The notes under the pieces are model-generated. The model did not search any database, had not been told where the DNA came from, and saw only the letters and a program-made list of their open reading frames with translations. A program made the position numbers and the translations under genes. Below are positions 57,262-62,137 of a stretch of DNA of 62,137 nt, in pieces. The stretch is from Flavobacterium columnare NBRC 100251 = ATCC 23463 (GTDB taxonomy: Bacteria; Bacteroidota; Bacteroidia; Flavobacteriales; Flavobacteriaceae). The stretch spans positions 958-63,094 of the forward strand of contig NZ_PCMX01000029.1 of assembly GCF_002530675.1 (NCBI RefSeq), written 5' to 3'. How positions within the stretch are numbered: the first letter of the stretch is position 1; the number at the start of each line of letters is the position of its first letter.

Positions 57262-58496
57262 AAAAGCAAAGGTTTTGTTTTGGGGTGATTATCAACAAAA
57301 TTATCGGGTGTAATGGTTGGTAAAACTTTTTCGGATTTATCTAAAAGCACGATCATAAAACTTCTATACAATAGCATTGCTGAAGGTATGTTTTCTGTTA
57401 AAACAGCAAATAAACTTAATGGATGATAAGGTACATCTCCTAAACCATCTTTATTTATGTCGTATCCTTCGTATTTGTCCCAATAATTTTTAGTAAAGGT
57501 ATTCATCACTAAACTCCCATTCGTACTTACATCAAAGGTGTTTTTAATAAAATTATTATCCGTTATAATGTTATCCATACAACTGGCTTGAATTTTCATT
57601 CCCCATCCATTGTTCTTGAATTGGTTTTTTTCTACCCAAATTCGGGAGGTTCCTTCCATATAAATACCCGAAGTATTGCTAACAAACTTGTTATTGTAGA
57701 TATAACTATCTGATATTTCTTTTAATAATAATCCGTAAGCAGAATCGCCCCAATTTTCTTCGAAATAATTATTAAACATTTTAACGTTTTTAGTAAACAT
57801 TACGGCTACACCTGCTCCATTGTTTTTAAACACATTTGTTATATAAGCATCATCATGAGAAAACATAAAATGCAAACCATAACGAATGTTATTATTTGAT
57901 CTATTTCTCCAAATAACAGAATTTGTTACAAATTCAAAGTAGATACCGTCTCTATGTCCTTCTATTGTATTGCCTATAATTCTTAAATTTTTGCTTTTCC
58001 AACAATGAATACCATTTCCTATTAATTGTTCTTTCTGACCATAAGCTTTTAGTTTATTATTTTTAATCAGGCAATTTTTTCCATTTTGAATATAAATTCC
58101 AAAGAAGTTATTATCTAAAATATTGTTTTCTATAACAACATTTTCTTTGTCATACACTCTAATTCCACAAGGATCTTGAAGTGCGGCAAAACCTGAATTA
58201 ACTATTTTAAACCCTTTTATGGTAACATTATCGGCATTTATTGAAAAAATTTCGAATTTATTTTCACCATCAATTAGAGGAAAATCTTTGCCTATCAAAA
58301 CAATTTTTTTGGAAATCATGATATTTCCTTCTCGATATATTTTTTTAGGAACAATAATTGTATCATTGTCTGCGCTCTGCTCTATAGCTTTTTTAATAGA
58401 ATAGCTAACGACGATTGTTTTTGCTTGCAAATTCTGAAAAAAAATTAAGGCTAAAGCAGTTAATATGATTTGTATATTTGAGTTAATTCTTTCCAA
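57258..58496 (-). CDS. nosD: Periplasmic copper-binding/assembly protein NosD
   Basis: 412 residues. A signal peptide (MERINSNIQIILTALALIFF to LQAKT) is followed by parallel beta-helix repeats rich in NN and G (NNILDNNFFGIYIQNGKNCL, HGLHF-type RYGLHFMFSHDDAYITN). The YGLHFMFS motif is the NosD/CASH signature. It works in the periplasm with NosF and NosY and hands copper or sulphur to NosZ. Its start overlaps the end of nosL by 37 bases. Confidence 0.92.
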   Translation of the reverse strand: MERINSNIQIILTALALIFFQNLQAKTIVVSYSIKKAIEQSADNDTIIVPKKIYREGNIMISKKIVLIGKDFPLIDGENKFEIFSINADNVTIKGFKIVNSGFAALQDPCGIRVYDKENVVIENNILDNNFFGIYIQNGKNCLIKNNKLKAYGQKEQLIGNGIHCWKSKNLRIIGNTIEGHRDGIYFEFVTNSVIWRNRSNNNIRYGLHFMFSHDDAYITNVFKNNGAGVAVMFTKNVKMFNNYFEENWGDSAYGLLLKEISDSYIYNNKFVSNTSGIYMEGTSRIWVEKNQFKNNGWGMKIQASCMDNIITDNNFIKNTFDVSTNGSLVMNTFTKNYWDKYEGYDINKDGLGDVPYHPLSLFAVLTENIPSAMLLYRSFMIVLLDKSEKVLPTITPDNFVDNHPKTKPLLL

Positions 58497-58912
58497 TTTA
58501 GTACATCTGTATGAAGTTTTGATTGATATTTTTTACTTTCTTTTAAATTTGAAAAACAAGCAATATTTCCATTCATTGGGCTTTTAAAATTGATATGTTT
58601 TACAAAAAAACCATCGTTTGCAGAAATCATGTTTTTATTTAAATAATCTGACACATATACTGCTTTTATTTTTGTATTCCTAATGTATTGAAGCAAACAG
58701 GAGAGATCATCAAACTTGTAACATCTTCCTTTATCTGTAATTATCTGACAAGAGAATTGAGGATTTGAAATGGTCATTTTGCAAAAATCACAAGAATCTA
58801 TATTTAGTTTTATGGGCTGGGGTTTATCAGAGCCACACGATAATGAGAAAATAAAACTGAAAAACAATAAAATTCTATATAATACTCTCATGATTGTATA
58901 TTTTTTTTTCAT
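58460..58912 (-). CDS. nosL: Copper chaperone lipoprotein NosL
   Basis: 150 residues as given; a start at the Met of residue 8 (58891) is equally possible and gives 143. The lipobox is FSLSCG. The CDFCKM motif (Cys, Cys, Met) is the NosL copper site and FDDLSCLLQYI is the second family block. It carries Cu(I) to apo-NosZ in the periplasm together with NosDFY. It overlaps both neighbours: 37 bases with nosD and 17 or 38 with the upstream gene. Confidence 0.9.
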   Translation of the reverse strand: MKKKYTIMRVLYRILLFFSFIFSLSCGSDKPQPIKLNIDSCDFCKMTISNPQFSCQIITDKGRCYKFDDLSCLLQYIRNTKIKAVYVSDYLNKNMISANDGFFVKHINFKSPMNGNIACFSNLKESKKYQSKLHTDVLNWKELTQIYKSY

Positions 58913-59468
58913 TAATCATTATAAAAAACAGTATTATTCCAGCAGTTATTAGCATCCAGCCTCCTTTATCAGGAATAGAATAGGCTCCAAAGTTTAATAA
59001 CTGTTTATAACCTACTAAGGGAGGTTGATAGCTCATTCCTGGTACTTTTATTGCAGCATTAGGATCTAGATTATGTCCATACTCGTAATTCCAACGGTAA
59101 AAATCTATTGCTGATAGAATTACGAATAAAAAAAATAGCACTAAAAAAGATCCCACATATTTTTTTTTATCTAAAAATAGGAGTAGTAGGGAAACTAGTC
59201 CAAAACCTACAATTATAGAAGTAAGGATCGTAAATTCAAAAAAGTTTTCTGTATGAAGGGTTGCCATCCCTATATAATGATTTAAACCATTGATTATATC
59301 AACATCTCCTCCTATTTTATCAGCATATAATCTTAGAACCAGTCCTTCAGGGTACTGAGGGGCATCCAGTTGTATTTGCCATAGCGGAAAAAAAACGGAT
59401 CCCATAAAAAGTCCTGACACAATTATTAGAAGTCCTTTTGATACTAATGATACTCTTTGATTTTTCAT
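58875..59468 (-). CDS. nos-cluster membrane protein of unknown function
   Basis: 197 residues from the ATG at 59468 (MKNQRVSLVSKGLL). The frame is open up to 59510, but that part lies in a hairpin arm, so the shorter start is preferred. Four membrane segments (about 8-28, 78-98, 105-125, 170-190) flank polar loops with WQIQLDAPQYPEGL, HTENFFEF and NYEYGHNLDP. Proteins of this kind stand between nosZ and nosL in Bacteroidota nos clusters. Conserved His, Glu and Met residues in the loops could bind copper; no function is established to my knowledge. Confidence 0.8.
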   Translation of the reverse strand: MKNQRVSLVSKGLLIIVSGLFMGSVFFPLWQIQLDAPQYPEGLVLRLYADKIGGDVDIINGLNHYIGMATLHTENFFEFTILTSIIVGFGLVSLLLLFLDKKKYVGSFLVLFFLFVILSAIDFYRWNYEYGHNLDPNAAIKVPGMSYQPPLVGYKQLLNFGAYSIPDKGGWMLITAGIILFFIMINEKKIYNHESII

Positions 59469-59494
59469 TTTGAAAAATATTAGCATAATAACTA

Positions 59495-59550
59495 AAGACT
59501 GTCTAAACAATAAGCTTTTATTACTAAGTACTATACACTTAGACAGTCTT
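59495..59550 (-). repeat. Hairpin downstream of nosZ
   Basis: AAGACTGTCTAA and TTAGACAGTCTT form a perfect 12-bp stem around a 32-base loop. It lies 10 bases after the nosZ stop and has no long T run. It may stabilise the nosZ part of the mRNA or reduce read-through into the assembly genes. Confidence 0.65.
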
Positions 59551-59560
59551 GTAAGTAATT

Positions 59561-61534
59561 TTATTTTGTATTAGGTAAATTGGTTCCTACACTATAAGTA
59601 ATGGGTACTTTACTATTGGCGGGAGATACTCTTACATAACCTTGCATTTCTTGATGTAAAGCACTGCAAAAATCAGTACAATACATAGGATACATACCTA
59701 CTCTCTTAGGGATCCATTGTAAGGTAGCGGTTTCGCCGGGCATAATGAGTAACTCTCCATTATCAGCTCCTTTGATAGCAAAACCATGCGGAACGTCCCA
59801 ATCTTGTTCTAAATTGGTAACATGAAAATATACTTCATCTCCTAGTTTTATTCCTTCAATATTATCAGGAGCAAAATGCGATCGGATAGAGGTCATGTAT
59901 ACATGAACGACTTTTCCTTTTCTTACTACTTTAGCTTCTTTTTCTCCTTTTGTTGCAAAAGGATGCTTATTTTCGGCAATTTTATAATACTTCAATTGTC
60001 CGTTATTTCTGATTAGATCTGCTGGTGCTGCTTGTGCATAATGAGGTTCTCCTATTGTTGGGAAATCTAAGATCATTTGCATTTTTTCTCCGCTAATATC
60101 AAAAATTTGAGCTGATTGAGCCAATTCAGGTCCCGTTGGGAGGTATCTGTCTTTTGTAATTTTATTATAAGCTATTAAGTATTTACCAAAAGGTTTTTTA
60201 GTATCTCCTCCAGGAATACATAAATGACCAACAGAATAGTAGGTTGGTACTCTGTCTAGTATTTTTAGTGTTTTCAAATCCCATTTTACAACTTCTGACG
60301 ATACAAAGAATGTCGTATAGGCATTGCCTCTTTCATCAAACTCTGTATGCAAAGGTCCTAAACCTGGTTTTTGAACCTCTCCGTGCAATGCTTCTTCGTA
60401 CTTTATTACGTTAATTCCATCAAATGTTCCTTCAAATTTTTTATGATTAATAGCTGTTATCATTTTATCAAAACTAAATACAGGAACTAAGGCCGCTAAT
60501 TTTCCTGAACCTACAATGTATTCTCCTGAAGGATCTACATCACAACCGTGTGGTGACTTAGGACAAGGGATCATATAACAAATATCTTTTAGTTCTGCTG
60601 CATCTAAAACCATAACTTCATTTTTAATTTCTGAAGTAGCAGAATGTGTTTTATCATTCCATTTATTATGAGCGTATTTTACAGTTTCTTTTTTGGCTTT
60701 TCCTGCTTTTAAATATTCTTCTGCTTTTTTCCAATTTACTGCCATTATGAAGTCTTTATCTTTTTGAGAAGCATTAACCTCTAATAACGTATTCGCTTGC
60801 TCTGTATTGTAACAAGAAAAGAAGAACCAACCATGAGATTTTCCTTTACCCGCATGAGATAAATCAAAATTTACGCCTGGTGTTACGATTTGAAAAGCTA
60901 AATCCATCTCTCCTTCCTTACCTACTTTAACAAAACTTATGTGTCCTTTAAAGTTTTTCTTAAAAGTATTAATTTCAACATCTCCATTTGAATAATCCGC
61001 TGGTACACTAAACCGTGTTCCAGCGACTACATACTCTGTATTTTCTGTAATAAATGGCGATGAATGATTGCCTCCTGAGTTGGGCAATTCAATTATTTCA
61101 GTTGTTTTAAAAGTTTTTAGATCAATACGTGCTATACGAGGCGTATTATTAGCATTTCCAAAAACCCATCGTCCGTCAACTTCACCATTTGTTTGAGATA
61201 ATTCCGTATGGTGCAGATCATCCCAAGGCACAAATCCATTGGAAGTATTCAGCATTGGCTTTGTTTCTTCACTATATCCCCATCCTTTTTCGGGATCTAC
61301 AGAAAACACGGGAATTACTCTAAATAATCGACCACTTGGCAATCCGTACACACTTAATTGTCCACTAAATCCTCCTGAAACAAAATTATAGAACTCATCG
61401 TATTTACCTGGTGCTACATAAGTCTTTTGAGCGGCATCGCCACTTACGGCATCACCTGAATTTTTAGGTTTACAGGAAAAAATACTTCCTGTTACTAAAA
61501 TTAACCATCCGAACTTTGAAATCTTTTTATTCAT
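59561..61534 (-). CDS. nosZ: Nitrous oxide reductase, clade II type
   Basis: 657 residues. The N-terminus MNKKISKFGWLILVTGSIFS ends in a lipobox Cys21 and has no twin-arginine motif, so export is by Sec with a possible lipid anchor, as in clade II enzymes. CuZ ligand histidines lie in DDLHHTE, GNHSSPF, SHAGKGKSHGWFFFS, PHGCD, GPLHTEF and VGHLC. The CuA site is the C-terminal cupredoxin domain with DVPHGF and CTDFCSALHQEM (C619, C623, H627, M630). It reduces N2O to N2 in the periplasm, taking electrons from the cytochrome encoded upstream. Confidence 0.96.
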   Translation of the reverse strand: MNKKISKFGWLILVTGSIFSCKPKNSGDAVSGDAAQKTYVAPGKYDEFYNFVSGGFSGQLSVYGLPSGRLFRVIPVFSVDPEKGWGYSEETKPMLNTSNGFVPWDDLHHTELSQTNGEVDGRWVFGNANNTPRIARIDLKTFKTTEIIELPNSGGNHSSPFITENTEYVVAGTRFSVPADYSNGDVEINTFKKNFKGHISFVKVGKEGEMDLAFQIVTPGVNFDLSHAGKGKSHGWFFFSCYNTEQANTLLEVNASQKDKDFIMAVNWKKAEEYLKAGKAKKETVKYAHNKWNDKTHSATSEIKNEVMVLDAAELKDICYMIPCPKSPHGCDVDPSGEYIVGSGKLAALVPVFSFDKMITAINHKKFEGTFDGINVIKYEEALHGEVQKPGLGPLHTEFDERGNAYTTFFVSSEVVKWDLKTLKILDRVPTYYSVGHLCIPGGDTKKPFGKYLIAYNKITKDRYLPTGPELAQSAQIFDISGEKMQMILDFPTIGEPHYAQAAPADLIRNNGQLKYYKIAENKHPFATKGEKEAKVVRKGKVVHVYMTSIRSHFAPDNIEGIKLGDEVYFHVTNLEQDWDVPHGFAIKGADNGELLIMPGETATLQWIPKRVGMYPMYCTDFCSALHQEMQGYVRVSPANSKVPITYSVGTNLPNTK

Positions 61535-61542
61535 AATTCCTC

Positions 61543-62025
61543 TTATTTAACACCATCGTTTTTACGCATATATTCTAAAATATTTCTAGCTTCGTCATCT
61601 GTTAGTCCTTGATTAGGCATTCGTACTAAACAAATTTCTAATTGCGCCTGAAGCTCTGGATCTTTATCAATCATTGGATCTGGATTCGTTATAAAGTTCA
61701 TTATCCATTCTGGCTTTCTTCTTTCTGTGACTCCTTTCCAACCTGGTCCTACTAGTTTTTCATCTGTAGTTTTATGACAAGAAGTACATTTTATTTCTGA
61801 AACTTTTTCTCCTTCAGTTGCTTTTGCTAGGTCTAAAGTTCCTAGTTCAATTTTATCAAACTTTCCTTCTCCTCTATTAGGATCGTATGAAGAAGCGTCT
61901 GAATTAGATTCTTGCTTAGTTACTTGCTCTTGTGCTGATTTAGAAAATTCTTCTGTTTTTCCCTCTTTCTTTCCACATGAAACTAGGATTGTTAAGCCTA
62001 AAATGATTAATGAAATTCGTTTCAT
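61543..62025 (-). CDS. Monoheme cytochrome c lipoprotein, electron donor candidate for NosZ
   Basis: 160 residues. Lipobox Cys17 (TILVSC) is followed by a Ser/Glu/Gln-rich linker and a class I cytochrome domain with heme motif CTSCH (80-84) and axial Met136 in RMPNQGLTDDEA. It starts the nos operon 8 bases upstream of nosZ. In clade II nos clusters a cytochrome at this place is the likely electron donor; that assignment is inference from position. Confidence 0.9.
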   Translation of the reverse strand: MKRISLIILGLTILVSCGKKEGKTEEFSKSAQEQVTKQESNSDASSYDPNRGEGKFDKIELGTLDLAKATEGEKVSEIKCTSCHKTTDEKLVGPGWKGVTERRKPEWIMNFITNPDPMIDKDPELQAQLEICLVRMPNQGLTDDEARNILEYMRKNDGVK

Positions 62026-62052
62026 AATTCTTCATTATTTATAATTGTTATA

Positions 62053-62098
62053 CAAATTTCCTACGAACATAACGAATCTCTTATGACTCTAATCATAA
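62053..62098 (-). promoter_or_regulatory. Promoter of the nos operon with Crp/Fnr-like site
   Basis: TTATGA-CTCTAA-TCATAA (62081-62098) is a perfect 6-bp-arm palindrome with the CRP-type N6 spacing. GAAATTTG (62060-62053, minus strand) is a -7 box with one mismatch. The palindrome centre is 36.5 bases from its last G, about -41.5 from the expected start, the class II activator position. It is 28 bases before the cytochrome ATG. Confidence 0.6.
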
Positions 62099-62137
62099 AA
62101 AAAACAATTGAATTTCCGTACAAAAAGAAAGCCCGAT

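Overview
The window looks like a chromosomal segment of a flavobacterium (Bacteroidota, family Flavobacteriaceae, most likely Flavobacterium). The evidence is strongly AT-rich DNA, promoters of the TTG-N17..23-TAnnTTTG type, SusC/SusD and other TonB-dependent outer-membrane proteins, C-terminal type IX secretion sorting domains, a DUF3467 gene beside rpoC, and an rpsU leader with an almost complete Shine-Dalgarno sequence. The species cannot be fixed from the sequence alone. Nearly all genes lie on the minus strand; prfC, rnhB and lysS are on the plus strand.

Layout. 1-5 kb: the N-terminal part of a large secreted repeat protein (DUF11/SdrB type, cut by the window edge) and a secreted protein with a sorting domain, with long AT-rich spacers. 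5-9 kb: a histidine kinase/LuxR-type regulator pair and prfC. 9.6-25.3 kb: the translation/transcription core: DUF3467, rpoC, rpoB, rplL, rplJ, rplA, rplK, nusG, secE, tRNA-Trp, tuf, tRNA-Thr, tRNA-Tyr, tRNA-Thr, hpf, xerC, rpsU. 25.5-43 kb: metabolic and envelope genes (FAD amine oxidase, acyl-CoA dehydrogenase, HhH protein, PspC-like protein, DUF2851, cystathionine beta-synthase-like enzyme, putative porin, a SusCD pair, rnhB, lipB, a frame-broken lipoprotein gene, lysS). 43-46 kb: a secreted GH19 chitinase and a PepSY membrane protein.

46-62 kb is the most interesting part. From 62 kb leftward there is a clade II nitrous oxide reductase operon: cytochrome c, nosZ, a membrane protein, nosL, nosD, nosF, nosY, copD-like. 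It is followed by genes best read as a copper uptake and handling module: a Cys3 protein (CNGKC), a YtkA-like lipoprotein, an OprC/NosA-like copper receptor with the C-x3-M copper motif, an MbnP-like lipoprotein, an MbnH-like diheme peroxidase, a second CNGKC protein, and then a TonB receptor with a PepSY partner. NosZ needs copper for both of its centres, so the two modules make sense together. The same palindrome (TTATGA-N6-TCAT) lies upstream of both transcription units with its centre 36.5 nt from the last base of the -7 box, about -41.5 from the expected start site. This suggests shared control by a Crp/Fnr-type regulator.

Other points of note are a terminator of hpf whose stem overlaps the start site of the tRNA-tuf promoter, helically phased ACTACC repeats at 9.5 kb, several intergenic palindromic elements, and a perfect 16-bp hairpin just before the chitinase start codon.
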